64,000 bases of DNA from JAXMEQ01 sp046348225 (GCA_046348225.1 JAXMEQ010000011.1:23226-87225), one strand, 5' to 3'. Shown: positions 40,100 through 49,315, numbered from the stretch's first letter. The notes: generated from the sequence alone by a model not told the origin. Numbers and translations: made by a program.

Positions 40100-41244
40100 T
40101 GCCCCTGATTCACGGAACCCTGCCCACCATGACGCCCTTCCAACGCCATCCCGCCACCCTTGCCTCCGTCACGCTGGCCGTGCTCACCCTGACCGGGGTG
40201 GCGCTGTGGTCCAGCCAGTCGAACGCCCAGGACGACAAGAAGCCCGCCAGCAAACCCGCCCTGACCGTGAGCACGGTGCAGCCGCAGGCCACGCGGCTGC
40301 CGATCAAGCTGGCGGCCAACGGCAATATCACCGCCTGGCAGGAAGCCAGCGTGGGTGCCGAGGCCAACGGCCTGCGCCTGACCGAGGTGCGTGTGAATGT
40401 GGGCGACCGGGTGAAAAAAGGCGATGTGCTGGCCACCTTTGCCGCCGACACGCTGCGCGCCGAGGCCGCGCAGGGCAAAGCCAGCCTGATGGAGGCCGAG
40501 GCCAACGCCGCCGAAGCCGCCGGCAACGCCGAGCGCGCGCGCAGCCTGCAGGCCACCGGTGCGCTGAGTGCGTCGCAGATCAACCAGTACCTGACGGCGG
40601 AGCAGACCGCCAAGGCCCGCGTGGAGGCCGCCCGCGCGCTGTACCAGGCGCAGCAGGTGCGCCTGAACCAGACCAGCGTGCTGGCGCCCGACGACGGCGT
40701 GATCTCCGCACGCGCCGCCACCGTGGGCGCCGTGGTGGGCGCGGGGACCGAGCTGTTCCGCATGATCCGCAAGGGCCGGCTGGAGTGGCGCGCGGAAGTC
40801 ACCTCGGCCGAACTGGGCCGCATCACCGCCGGCACCACCGCCATGGTGACAGCCGCCAGCGGCGCCCGGCTGGAAGGCCGGGTCCGCATGGTGGCGCCGA
40901 CCGTCGACCCGCAGACCCGCAACGCGCTGGTGTACGTGGATGTGACGCCGCTGCCCGGCAACGCCGGGGCTGCCAAAGCCGGCATGTTCGCGCGCGGCGA
41001 ATTTGACCTGGGCGCCACGCCCGCACTCACCGTGCCACAGGCCGCGGTGGTGGTGCGCGACGGTTTCAGTTACGTGTATCGCGTCAACCCCGACAACCGC
41101 GTGAGCCAGGTCAAGGTGCAGACCGGCCGGCTTGCCGGCGACCGGGTGGAGGTGACCGATGGCCTGACGGCGGACGTGAAGCTCGTCGCCTCGGGCGGCG
41201 GCTTCCTGAACGACGGTGACCTGGTGCGGGTGGTGGCGAAATGA
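40099..41244 (+). CDS. RND efflux periplasmic adaptor (membrane fusion protein)
   Basis: 381 residues from ATG 40099, which overlaps the upstream stop (TGATG); ATG 40129 (MTPFQRHPATLASV) is an alternative giving a more ordinary signal peptide ending QSNAQ. The HlyD/MFP layout is clear: barrel-sandwich half ANGNITAWQEASVGAEANGL, an alpha hairpin (AEAAQGKASLMEAEANAAEA), the second half QTSVLAPDDGVISARAATVG and a beta-barrel. It links the inner membrane pump to the outer membrane factor. Confidence 0.95.
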   Translation: MPLIHGTLPTMTPFQRHPATLASVTLAVLTLTGVALWSSQSNAQDDKKPASKPALTVSTVQPQATRLPIKLAANGNITAWQEASVGAEANGLRLTEVRVNVGDRVKKGDVLATFAADTLRAEAAQGKASLMEAEANAAEAAGNAERARSLQATGALSASQINQYLTAEQTAKARVEAARALYQAQQVRLNQTSVLAPDDGVISARAATVGAVVGAGTELFRMIRKGRLEWRAEVTSAELGRITAGTTAMVTAASGARLEGRVRMVAPTVDPQTRNALVYVDVTPLPGNAGAAKAGMFARGEFDLGATPALTVPQAAVVVRDGFSYVYRVNPDNRVSQVKVQTGRLAGDRVEVTDGLTADVKLVASGGGFLNDGDLVRVVAK

Positions 41245-44200
41245 TGAACGTCTCGTCCTGGTCGATCAAGAACCCGATTCCGGCGGTGATGCTGTTCGTG
41301 CTGCTGACGTTTGCCGGCATGCTGTCGTTCAACGCGATGAAGGTGCAGAACTTTCCGGACATCGATCTGCCCACCGTCAGCATTACCGCGTCGCTGCCGG
41401 GCGCGGCGCCCGGCCAGCTGGAAAACGACGTGGCCCGCAAGCTGGAGAACGCGGTCGCCACGCTGCAGGGCCTGAAGCACATCTACACCAAGGTGCAGGA
41501 CGGTGTGGTCACGCTCACCGCCGAGTTCCGGCTGGAAAAGCCGGTGCAGGAGGCGGTGGACGACGTGCGCTCGGCGGTGCAGCGCGTGCGCGCCGACCTG
41601 CCGGCCGACCTGCGCGATCCGATCGTGCAGAAGATGGACCTGGCCGGCCAGCCGGTGCTCGCCTACACCATCAGCTCCGCCCGCATGGACGACGAGGCCC
41701 TGAGCTGGTTTGTGGACAACACCGTGGCCCGCCGCCTGCTGGCCGTCAAGGGCGTGGGCGCCGTCAACCGTGTGGGTGGCGTGACGCGCGAGGTGCGCGT
41801 GGCGCTGGACCCGCAAAAGCTGCAGGCGCTGGGCGCCACCGCCGCCGACATCTCGCGCCAGCTGCGCCAGGTGCAGACCGAGAGCGCCGGTGGCCGCACC
41901 GACCTGGGCACGGGCGAACAACCGGTGCGCACGCTGGGCACCGTGGGCACGGCCCAGGAAGTGGCGGCGCTGGAAATCGTGCTGCAGAGTGGCCGCACCA
42001 TCAAGCTCAGCGACGTGGCCACCGTCAGCGACACCGTGGCCGAGCCGCGCGCCGCCGCCCTGCTCAACGGCAAGCCGGTGGTCGGCTTCGAGGTGTCGCG
42101 CAGCCGGGGCGAGAGCGAAGTGGCGGTGGGCGCCGCCATCGTGAAGGCGCTGGACGAGCTGAAGGCCCAGCACCCCGATGTGGAGCTGACGCAGGCGTTC
42201 GACTTTGTGACACCAGTGAAGGAAGAGTACGACGGCTCGCTCAAGCTGCTGTACGAGGGCGCCATCCTGGCGGTGCTGGTCGTGTGGCTGTTCCTGCGCG
42301 ACTGGCGTGCCACGTTTGTGTCGGCCGTGGCGCTGCCGATGTCGGTGATCCCGGCCTTTGTGGGCATGTACCTGCTGGGCTTTTCCATCAACGTGGTGAC
42401 GCTGCTGGCCATGTCGCTGGTGATCGGCATCCTGGTGGACGACGCGATTGTGGAGGTGGAGAACATCGTGCGCCACCTGCGCATGGGCAAGAGCCCCTAC
42501 CAGGCCGCGATGGAGGCCGCCGACGAAATCGGCCTCGCGGTGATTGCGACCACCTTCACCCTGATTGCGGTGTTCTTGCCCACCGCCTTCATGAGTGGCG
42601 TGGCGGGCAAGTTCTTCAAGCAGTTTGGCTGGACGGCTTCGCTCGCAGTGTTTGCGTCGCTGGTGGTGGCGCGGGTGCTCACGCCCATGATGGCGGCCTA
42701 CATCCTCAAGCCCATCGTCACCGCGCATGTGGAGCCGGGCTGGATGAAAACCTACCTGCGCATGGCCGGCTGGTGCATGAAGCACCGCTTCAGCACCATG
42801 GTGATGGCCACGCTGTTCTTCTTTGGCTCGATCGCGCTCATTCCGCTGCTGCCCACCGGCTTCATTCCGCCGGACGACAACTCGCAGACCCAGGTGTACC
42901 TGGAGCTGCCGCCGGGCTCCACGCTGGCGCAAACACTCGCCAGCGCCGAGCAGGCGCGCGCGATGATCGCCAAAGTCGAGCATGTGAAGAGCGTGTACAC
43001 GACCATCGGCGGCGGCAGCGCGGGCGGCGACCCGTTTGCCATGAGCGGCGCCGCCGAGGTGCGCAAGGCCACGCTGACCATCCTGCTGGCCGAGCGCAGC
43101 GACCGGCCGCGCAAGCAGGGCATCGAAAACAACATCCGCGCCGCGCTGGAACCGCTGCCCGGCGTGCGCAGCAAGGTGGGCCTGGGCGGCTCCGGCGAGA
43201 AGTACGTGCTGGTGCTGACGGGCGAAGACCCGAACGCGCTGCAAGCCGCCGCCGTGGCGGTGGAAAAAGACCTGCGCACCATCCCCGGCCTGGGGCAGGT
43301 CGCGTCCACCGCGAGCCTGATCCGCCCCGAGATTGCGGTGCGGCCCGACTTTGCACGCGCCGCCGACCAGGGCGTGACCAGCGCCGCCATCGGCGAGACG
43401 CTGCGCATCGCCACCCAGGGCGACTACGACGTGGGCCTGGCCAAGCTCAACCTGTCGCAGCGCCAGGTGCCGATCGTGGTGAAGCTGGCCGACGAGGCAC
43501 GCAAGGACCTGGGCGTGCTGGAACGCCTGGCCGTGCCCGGCACCCGCGGCCCGGTGATGCTGGGCCAGGTGGCCACGCTGGAGCTGACCGGCGGGCCGGC
43601 GGTGATTGACCGCTACGACCGCTCGCGCAACATCAACTTCGAGATCGAGCTGTCGGGCCTGCCGCTGGGCGATGTGGCCGCTGCGGTGCAGGAGCTGCCG
43701 GCGGTGAAGAACCTGCCAGCCGGCGTGAAGGTGGTGGAGATCGGCGATGCCGAGGTGATGGGCGAGCTGTTTGCCAGCTTTGGCCTGGCCATGCTGACGG
43801 GCGTGCTGTGCATCTACATCGTGCTGGTGCTGCTGTTCAAGGACTTCCTGCACCCGGTGACGATTCTGGCGGCACTGCCGCTGGCGCTGGGCGGCGCCTT
43901 TGTGGGGCTGCTGATGGCGCAGAAGAGCTTTTCCATGCCGTCGCTGATCGGGCTGATCATGCTGATGGGGGTGGCGACCAAGAACTCCATCCTGCTGGTG
44001 GAGTACGCCATCGTCGCGCGCCGCGACCAGGGCATGAGCCGCTGGGACGCGCTGATGGACGCCTGCCACAAGCGCGCGCGGCCCATCATCATGACCACCA
44101 TCGCCATGGGTGCCGGCATGCTGCCGATCGCCATTGGCTGGGGCGCGGCGGACCCGAGCTTCCGCAGCCCGATGGCGGTGGCCGTGATCGGCGGGCTGAT

Positions 44201-44333
44201 CACCTCCACCGTGCTGAGCCTGCTGGTGGTGCCGGTGGTGTTCACCTACCTCGACGACCTGGAACTCTGGCTCAAGCGCATGGCGGGCAAGCTGCGCCGG
44301 GCACCCCGAGACGCCACACCGCAAACGCCGTGA
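41241..44333 (+). CDS. RND family inner membrane efflux pump (HAE1-like)
   Basis: 1030 residues with 12 predicted transmembrane helices. The first helix is followed by PNFPDIDLPTVSITASLPGA-type periplasmic start (here KVQNFPDIDLPTV). The proton relay segment VIGILVDDAIVEVENIVRHL near 393-412 contains the two neighbouring aspartates of active RND pumps. The second half repeats the plan, with GVATKNSILLVEYAIVARRD near 912. It belongs to the multidrug-type (not heavy-metal) branch by these motifs; substrates unknown. Its start overlaps the adaptor stop, and an acyltransferase gene converges 12 bases after its stop. Confidence 0.95.
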   Translation: MMNVSSWSIKNPIPAVMLFVLLTFAGMLSFNAMKVQNFPDIDLPTVSITASLPGAAPGQLENDVARKLENAVATLQGLKHIYTKVQDGVVTLTAEFRLEKPVQEAVDDVRSAVQRVRADLPADLRDPIVQKMDLAGQPVLAYTISSARMDDEALSWFVDNTVARRLLAVKGVGAVNRVGGVTREVRVALDPQKLQALGATAADISRQLRQVQTESAGGRTDLGTGEQPVRTLGTVGTAQEVAALEIVLQSGRTIKLSDVATVSDTVAEPRAAALLNGKPVVGFEVSRSRGESEVAVGAAIVKALDELKAQHPDVELTQAFDFVTPVKEEYDGSLKLLYEGAILAVLVVWLFLRDWRATFVSAVALPMSVIPAFVGMYLLGFSINVVTLLAMSLVIGILVDDAIVEVENIVRHLRMGKSPYQAAMEAADEIGLAVIATTFTLIAVFLPTAFMSGVAGKFFKQFGWTASLAVFASLVVARVLTPMMAAYILKPIVTAHVEPGWMKTYLRMAGWCMKHRFSTMVMATLFFFGSIALIPLLPTGFIPPDDNSQTQVYLELPPGSTLAQTLASAEQARAMIAKVEHVKSVYTTIGGGSAGGDPFAMSGAAEVRKATLTILLAERSDRPRKQGIENNIRAALEPLPGVRSKVGLGGSGEKYVLVLTGEDPNALQAAAVAVEKDLRTIPGLGQVASTASLIRPEIAVRPDFARAADQGVTSAAIGETLRIATQGDYDVGLAKLNLSQRQVPIVVKLADEARKDLGVLERLAVPGTRGPVMLGQVATLELTGGPAVIDRYDRSRNINFEIELSGLPLGDVAAAVQELPAVKNLPAGVKVVEIGDAEVMGELFASFGLAMLTGVLCIYIVLVLLFKDFLHPVTILAALPLALGGAFVGLLMAQKSFSMPSLIGLIMLMGVATKNSILLVEYAIVARRDQGMSRWDALMDACHKRARPIIMTTIAMGAGMLPIAIGWGAADPSFRSPMAVAVIGGLITSTVLSLLVVPVVFTYLDDLELWLKRMAGKLRRAPRDATPQTP

Positions 44334-44345
44334 CGCGGCGGGCCG

Positions 44346-45419
44346 CTACGCCAGTGCCGGCGGGCGGCTGCGCTGCACCACCACAGCCGCGGCCAGTGCC
44401 CGCCCCAGCTGGCGCACGGGACGCTCCACTGCCACAAAGCCGAGCCCGGCCGCGGCCAGCGTCAGCAGCAGGGCAGCGGCCACCAGCGGCAGCCCCTGCA
44501 GCGCGAAGGCCAGCACCAGCAAGGTGAGGGCGCCGTTGTGGAACAGATAGACGCCGTAGCTCAGGTTGCCCGTCCACCGCACCAGGCCCGCGTGCAACGG
44601 ACGCCGCTGCAGGCGCGCCACCACCGCGACAGTGATGCCGGCGTAGCCCAGCGCGGACAGCAGGCCCAGGTGGGCGGCAACAAAGGTGCGCAGCGGGTCG
44701 GCACCGCTGGCCGGCGCTGCAAGGTGCGTGTATGCGGCCAGCGCCAGCAACCAGCCGCCGCCCACGGCCCCCGCGAGCAAGGATGCAGCCGGCCCCGGGC
44801 GCTGGCGCACCCCGTACCAGCCGATGGCGCCAACCAGAAATTCACACAGCAGCCCGGACAGGTGAAACGTCGCCACCGCCCAGCCACCCATCTCTGCCAG
44901 CGGCCCGGCCAGGCCGGCCACGGCCAGGTGCAGGCCCAGCGCCAGCACCAGCAGCGGCCCGAAGCCGGCACCGTGGCGCACAAACCAGGACAGCAGCGGC
45001 AGCAGCAGGTAAAACTCCACCTCGACCGGCAGGCTCCAGAAAGCGGCGTTGTAGTGCTGGGCCACGTCGCGTGACAGCGTGTGCAGCATGAACACATGGT
45101 CGAGCAGGTACAACGGGGGCTGGCCCTGCGCCCAATGCAGGGCCACATAGGCGGCCAGCGCCACCAGGTACAGCGGGTAGATGTGGAACAGGCGCCGCAG
45201 CAGGTGGGGCAGCAGGTCCACCCGGCGGCCAAACAGCCACGGGCCAAAGACAAAGCCGCTGAGCACGAAGAAAAGGTCCACGCCCGTCTGGCTGAAGCCC
45301 AGCCACGCCGGGCGCCCGGCAAACTGCAGCTGGTAATGGGCCAGCAGCACCATGAGCGCGGCCACGCCCCTCAGCAGTTCGATGCCTTGCAGCTGCGGAT
45401 CTTGCGCGGGTGAAGTCAC
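44346..45419 (-). CDS. Acyltransferase 3 family membrane protein
   Basis: 357 residues with about ten hydrophobic helices. Family motifs are GIELLRGVAALMVLLAHY near 12 with the histidine used in catalysis, GVDLFFVLSGFVFGPWLFGR near 46 and FWSLPVEVEFYLLLPLLSW near 126. Such enzymes O-acylate sugars of lipopolysaccharide, peptidoglycan or exported glycans. No glycan gene is adjacent except rfaE2, transcribed the same way 143 bases upstream, which hints at an envelope role. Acceptor unknown. Confidence 0.9.
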   Translation of the reverse strand: MTSPAQDPQLQGIELLRGVAALMVLLAHYQLQFAGRPAWLGFSQTGVDLFFVLSGFVFGPWLFGRRVDLLPHLLRRLFHIYPLYLVALAAYVALHWAQGQPPLYLLDHVFMLHTLSRDVAQHYNAAFWSLPVEVEFYLLLPLLSWFVRHGAGFGPLLVLALGLHLAVAGLAGPLAEMGGWAVATFHLSGLLCEFLVGAIGWYGVRQRPGPAASLLAGAVGGGWLLALAAYTHLAAPASGADPLRTFVAAHLGLLSALGYAGITVAVVARLQRRPLHAGLVRWTGNLSYGVYLFHNGALTLLVLAFALQGLPLVAAALLLTLAAAGLGFVAVERPVRQLGRALAAAVVVQRSRPPALA

Positions 45420-45562
45420 GACAGCCCATGGCAGAGTGGAACTGCCAGTCTGCGGCGGGGCCGCAGGGCCTTGTGTAGGAAATCAGAACCGGGCGCGTGT
45501 AGGCGCAGGCCATGACTGGCCCCTGCTGCGCCGGCGGATCACGCGAAAGTATGGACCGTGGT

Positions 45563-46045
45563 TCAGCCGCGCCGGATGCGGCTCACCAGCGCGGTGGTGG
45601 AGTAGCCGTCCACGAACGGGATGGCCAGCGCACGGCCGCCCCAGCTTTCCACCAGCGCCGTCTCGGCCAGGGTGCGCATGTCGTAGTCGCCACCCTTCAC
45701 GTAGAGCTGGGGCCGCAGCTCTTGCAGGAGTTTGACCGGGGTGTCTTCGTCGAACCAGGTCACCAGGCTCACGGATTCCAGCGCGGCCAGCAGCGTGGCA
45801 CGGTCGGCTTCGTTGTTGAGTGGCCGGTCGGGGCCCTTGCCCAGGCGGCGGGCCGAGGCGTCGGTGTTGACACCCACCACCAGGCTGGCGCCCAGCGCCC
45901 GGGCCTGCGCCAGGTAGGTGGCATGGCCGCGGTGCAGCACGTCAAACACACCATTGGTAAAGACCACCGGGCCCGGCAGGGCGGCCACGCGCGCGGGCGC
46001 GTCGGTGCGCGCGACGATTTTTTGCAGGAAGCCGGGGGCGTTCAA
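45563..46045 (-). CDS. rfaE2: D-glycero-beta-D-manno-heptose 1-phosphate adenylyltransferase
   Basis: 160 residues, the size of the stand-alone nucleotidyltransferase domain. VFTNGVFDVLHRGHATYLAQ near 28-47 holds the HxGH motif, and YVKGGDYD near 115 is conserved. It makes ADP-D-glycero-beta-D-manno-heptose for the lipopolysaccharide core; the kinase domain must be encoded elsewhere. The start is a TTG that overlaps the stop of the ferritin-like gene (TTGA), so the two are coupled. Confidence 0.94.
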   Translation of the reverse strand: MNAPGFLQKIVARTDAPARVAALPGPVVFTNGVFDVLHRGHATYLAQARALGASLVVGVNTDASARRLGKGPDRPLNNEADRATLLAALESVSLVTWFDEDTPVKLLQELRPQLYVKGGDYDMRTLAETALVESWGGRALAIPFVDGYSTTALVSRIRRG

Positions 46046-46908
46046 GCCGCGCGGGGCGCTGCGCCCGGGCCGCCCTGGGCCAGCGTGGCGGCCAGCTCCT
46101 TGCGGTAACGGTTGAGCTCCTGCACGCTCTGGAAGCTGCGGTCCATCAGCAGGCTCATGTTGTGCAGGATGCGCTCGACCACCTTGCTTTCCCAGACGGC
46201 GTCAAAGTTGATCTGCTTGTCCAGCCATTGCTCCAGCCACTCCGGGTTGGGCAGGCGGCTCTGGATGGTGTCGCGCGGGAACAGCGCCTTGTTCACATGC
46301 AGGTTGGTCGGGTGCAGGGCCTGCGCGGTCCGCCGGGCACTGGCCATCAGCACGCCCACCTTGGTGAAGGCCGCCTTGGCTTCGTTGCCGAAGTTGTTGA
46401 TCGCGCGCTTCATGTAGCGCAGGTAGGCACCGCCGTGACGGGCTTCGTCCTGGCTGAGCGTGGTGTAGATGTGCTTGATGACCGGCTCGGTATGCCATTC
46501 GCTGGCGCGGCGGTACCAGTGGTTGAGACGGATCTCGCCGCAGAAGTGCAGCATCAGCGTTTCCAGCGCCGGGGCCGGGTCGAATTCGAAGCGCACTTCG
46601 TGCAGTTCCTTTTCGGTCGGGGCCAGGTCGGGGCGGAAGCGCTTGAGGTATTCCATCAGCACCAGCGAGTGCTTCTGTTCCTCGAAGAACCAGATCGACA
46701 TGAAGGCCGAAAAGTCGCTGTCGTCCCGGTTGTCGCGCAGGAACATCTCGGTGGCCGGCAGGGCCGACCACTCGGTGATGGCGTTCATCTTGATGGTCTG
46801 CGCCTGTTCGTCCGACAGCTTGGTGGCGTCGAAGCTGGCCCAGGGAATGTCCTTGTCCATGTCCCAGCGGACGGACTCGAGTTGCTTGAAGAGTTCAGGG
46901 TAAAGCAT
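46042..46908 (-). CDS. Ferritin-like di-iron protein
   Basis: 288 residues, mostly helical. Two EExxH-like pairs, FEEQKHSLVLMEYL near 74 and SQDEARHGGAYLRYMKR near 153, together with ITEWSALPATEMF and LMLHFCGEIRLNHWYRRA, fit the four-helix di-iron centre of ferritin-like and acyl-ACP desaturase proteins. It resembles a conserved Burkholderiales family often labelled ferritin-like or type 2 desaturase; no substrate is known. It is coupled to rfaE2 downstream and lies 53 bases from the stop of the photolyase gene on the same strand. Confidence 0.8.
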   Translation of the reverse strand: MLYPELFKQLESVRWDMDKDIPWASFDATKLSDEQAQTIKMNAITEWSALPATEMFLRDNRDDSDFSAFMSIWFFEEQKHSLVLMEYLKRFRPDLAPTEKELHEVRFEFDPAPALETLMLHFCGEIRLNHWYRRASEWHTEPVIKHIYTTLSQDEARHGGAYLRYMKRAINNFGNEAKAAFTKVGVLMASARRTAQALHPTNLHVNKALFPRDTIQSRLPNPEWLEQWLDKQINFDAVWESKVVERILHNMSLLMDRSFQSVQELNRYRKELAATLAQGGPGAAPRAA

Positions 46909-46961
46909 GGCTGACTTTCGTGACTGCCCTTATTTTAGGCGGGGAGTGTGACAAAAAGGCC

Positions 46962-48509
46962 TTACAAATCATCGAGGTTTGACAGGGTATACGCCGCCTG
47001 CCGGCGGATGGATTCGCGCTCTTCGCCGCTGAGGCGGCCGATGTTGCGTGCCATCAGCACCGTCCGCGGGTTTTTCATCAAACTGTCTTCATGCCGGTCC
47101 AGGAAGTTCCAGTACAGCGTGGTCATGGGGCAGGCGGTGTCGCCGGTTTTCTGCTCGGGGTTGTAGGCGCAGCCCTTGCAGTAGTTGCTCATGCGCTTGA
47201 TGTACTGGCCGCTGGCGATGTAGGGCTTGCTGGTGAAGCGCCCGCCGTTGGCAAACAGTGCCATGCCCGCCGTGTTGGGCAGCTCCACCCATTCCACTGC
47301 GTCCACGTACACCGCCAGGTACCAGTCGCTCACCGCCTGCGGCCGGATTTCGGCCAGCACCGCGAACTGGCCCGTGACCATCAGCCGCTGGATATGGTGG
47401 GCATGGCCGTGCGCCAGCGTCTGGCCGACGACGTCGCGCATGCAGGCCATGCGCGTGCGGCCCGTCCAGTACCAGGCGGGCAAGGCGCGCTGGTGATTGA
47501 AGTGGTTGGCGTCCTTCATTTGCGGCATGTCCAGCCAGTACACGCCACGAATGAACTCGCGCCAGCCCAGGATCTGGCGGATGAAGCCCTCCACGCTGGC
47601 CAGCGCCAGCCCGCGCTCGCGGTAGGCGGCCTCGGCGGCGGCGATCACCTCGCGCGGGTCCAGCAGGTGCAGGTTCAGGCTGGTGGCCAGCAGCGCGTGC
47701 CAGCCCCAGGGCGTGTTCGTCCACATGGCGTCCTGCTGCGGGCCAAAGCGCGGCAGCCGCAGGTCGATGAAGCGCTGCAGCGCCTGCAAGGCCTGCTCGC
47801 GCGTCACCGGCCACTGGAAGCTGGCGAGCGAGCCGGGGTGGCCGGCAAAGTACTGCTCCACCAGCTCGAACACCTGGCGGGTGATGCGGTCGGGCTCAAA
47901 CCATGCGGGGGCGGGAATCTCGCCCGGCCCGCTGGCCGGGTAGCCCTTGCGGTTGTCGGCATCAAAGTTCCATTGCCCACCTTCGGGCTCGCGGCCCTGC
48001 ATCAGCACGCCGTGGCGGCGCCGCATCTCGCGGTAGAAGAACTCCATGCGCAGCTCTTTCTTGTCGCCCGCCCAGCGCGCAAACGCGTCGCGCGTGCACA
48101 TGAAGTGGCTGTCCGGCAGCACCTGCAGCGGCACGCCCACGGCGCTCGCAGCGTCCTGCACGGCGGCCAGCATACGCCACTCGCCTGGCTCGCAGACTCT
48201 AAGCATTTCGGGCTGCAAGCCGCGCAGTGCTTGCGTGAGGCGCTCCTGAAATGATAGCAATTCAGGTTGTTCGTCGAGCCGCACGTAGGTGTAGGGCCAG
48301 CCCTGGCGGTGCACCTCGTTGCAGAAGTGGCGCATGGCCGACAGGAACAGCGCGATGCGCGCCTTGTGGCTCCAGACGGCCGTGCCCTCGCCCGGCGCCT
48401 CGATCATCAGCACCCGGTCGTGCGCGGGGTCAAACCCTTCCAGCGCCGGGTTGCCGAGCCAGAGCTGGTCGCCCAGGACCAGCACCAGGTGGCGCAGTGG
48501 CGCACTCAT
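46962..48509 (-). CDS. FeS-type cryptochrome/photolyase (deoxyribodipyrimidine photolyase-related)
   Basis: 515 residues from ATG 48509. It begins LRHLVLVLGDQLWLGNPALE, as in the DPRP/FeS-BCP class, and has the FAD-binding C-terminal part with NTPWGWHALLATSLNLHLLD and ILGWREFIRGVYW. Four cysteines, one in RMACMRD and three in SNYCKGCAYNPEQKTGDTAC, fit the 4Fe-4S cluster of PhrB-like (6-4) photolyases. It repairs UV lesions or senses light. The start overlaps the stop of a DUF2256 gene. A repeat copy encodes LLSFQERLTQALRGLQPEML in the N-terminal antenna domain. Confidence 0.93.
   Translation of the reverse strand: MSAPLRHLVLVLGDQLWLGNPALEGFDPAHDRVLMIEAPGEGTAVWSHKARIALFLSAMRHFCNEVHRQGWPYTYVRLDEQPELLSFQERLTQALRGLQPEMLRVCEPGEWRMLAAVQDAASAVGVPLQVLPDSHFMCTRDAFARWAGDKKELRMEFFYREMRRRHGVLMQGREPEGGQWNFDADNRKGYPASGPGEIPAPAWFEPDRITRQVFELVEQYFAGHPGSLASFQWPVTREQALQALQRFIDLRLPRFGPQQDAMWTNTPWGWHALLATSLNLHLLDPREVIAAAEAAYRERGLALASVEGFIRQILGWREFIRGVYWLDMPQMKDANHFNHQRALPAWYWTGRTRMACMRDVVGQTLAHGHAHHIQRLMVTGQFAVLAEIRPQAVSDWYLAVYVDAVEWVELPNTAGMALFANGGRFTSKPYIASGQYIKRMSNYCKGCAYNPEQKTGDTACPMTTLYWNFLDRHEDSLMKNPRTVLMARNIGRLSGEERESIRRQAAYTLSNLDDL
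48199..48260 (+). repeat. Dispersed palindromic repeat, copy 5 (inside the photolyase gene, diverged)
   Basis: CGGGCTGCAAGCCGCGCAGT and GCTTGCGTGAGGCGC are followed by TCCTGAAATGATAGCAA. The arm is well preserved but the left half of the core palindrome has changed, consistent with drift under coding constraint. Confidence 0.6.
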
Positions 48510-48670
48510 GGCTGCCCCTTCGGTGCCGCCGCGCGGCAGCGGTCGGAGCAGTACTTGACGGCGTCCCAGGTGCGCGCCCATTTCTTGCGCCAGCTCATCG
48601 GCCGACCGCACACCGCGCAGGGTTTCTGTGGCAACGTGGCCTTGTTGCCCTCGAATCCTGTTTGACTCAT
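48506..48670 (-). CDS. DUF2256 zinc-ribbon-like small protein
   Basis: 54 residues: MSQTGFEGNKATLPQKPCAV, then CGRPMSWRKKWARTWDAVKY and CSDRCR. The pattern CxxC, W-RKKW, W-VKYCSxxCR is the DUF2256 family, whose genes usually sit beside cryptochrome/photolyase genes. The four cysteines probably bind zinc. Its stop overlaps the photolyase start (ATGA), so both are made together. The divergent glutathione peroxidase gene begins 27 bases away. Confidence 0.9.
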   Translation of the reverse strand: MSQTGFEGNKATLPQKPCAVCGRPMSWRKKWARTWDAVKYCSDRCRAAAPKGQP

Positions 48671-48697
48671 GGCGCGTAATACCTTTCAGGAGATTTC

Positions 48698-49264
48698 ATG
48701 TTCAAGCCCGCCGCCCTTGTTGTAGCCCTGACCCTGCTGCCCCTGGCAGGCCAGGCCCAGACCCCGCCTGCCGCACCTGCTGCCTGCCCCGCGCTGCTGC
48801 AGCACACGCTGCCGCGGCTGCAGGACGAAAAACCCCAGTCCCTGTGCCAGTACGCCGGCCGCGTGCTGCTGGTGGTCAATACCGCCAGCTTTTGCGGCTT
48901 CACCCCGCAGTACCAGGGGCTGGAGGCGCTGCACAGCAAATACCGCGACCGTGGCCTCGTGGTGCTGGGCTTCCCGTCGAACGACTTCTCGCAGGAAACC
49001 GGCAGCAACCAGCAGATTGCCGACTTCTGCGAAAGCACCTTTGGCGTGAAATTCCCGATGTTCACCAAAACCACCGTCCGCGGCACGCAGGCCCACCCGT
49101 TCTACAAGACACTGGCCCAGCGCACCGGCCAGGCGCCGCAATGGAATTTCCACAAGTACCTGGTCGGCCGTGATGGCAACGTGGTCGCGTCCTATCCCAG
49201 CGCCACCGGACCGGAGAGCCGGGAGCTGGTGGCGGCCATCGAAAAGCAGTTGCTTGCAAAATAA
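48698..49264 (+). CDS. Secreted glutathione peroxidase family protein
   Basis: 188 residues. A signal peptide (MFKPAALVVALTLLPLAGQA) places it in the periplasm. The thioredoxin-like fold shows the peroxidatic C66 in NTASFCGFTPQY, then GLVVLGFPSNDFSQETGSN near 91, where FPSNDF replaces the usual FPCNQF so the resolving cysteine at that place is missing, and WNFHKYLVGRDG near 149. AGGAG precedes the ATG. It reduces lipid or other peroxides, probably with thioredoxin-like donors. Divergent from DUF2256/photolyase, it fits a light or singlet-oxygen stress group. Confidence 0.92.
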   Translation: MFKPAALVVALTLLPLAGQAQTPPAAPAACPALLQHTLPRLQDEKPQSLCQYAGRVLLVVNTASFCGFTPQYQGLEALHSKYRDRGLVVLGFPSNDFSQETGSNQQIADFCESTFGVKFPMFTKTTVRGTQAHPFYKTLAQRTGQAPQWNFHKYLVGRDGNVVASYPSATGPESRELVAAIEKQLLAK

Positions 49265-49268
49265 AACT

Positions 49269-49291
49269 GTTTAGTCATAATACGACCAAAC
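49269..49291. promoter_or_regulatory. Inverted repeat upstream of the FAD/Cfa operon
   Basis: GTTTAGTC-ATAATAC-GACCAAAC has 8-base arms with one mismatch. The central ATAATAC resembles a -10 element, so a dimeric regulator bound here would control the long downstream operon. It starts 5 bases after the peroxidase stop. Which protein binds is unknown. Confidence 0.5.
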
Positions 49292-49315
49292 GGTTTTCCA
49301 ATCAATCCGCTGCCC

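Noticed and set aside
15272..44324. Very long open frames antisense to real genes (for example 18262-20253 plus, 28146-30455 plus, 35142-37925 minus, 41070-44324 minus).
   Set aside because: They are shadows of secD, oxidoreductase, kinase, glnE and RND genes, caused by strong third-position GC bias; composition is His/Arg/Gln-rich with no domains.
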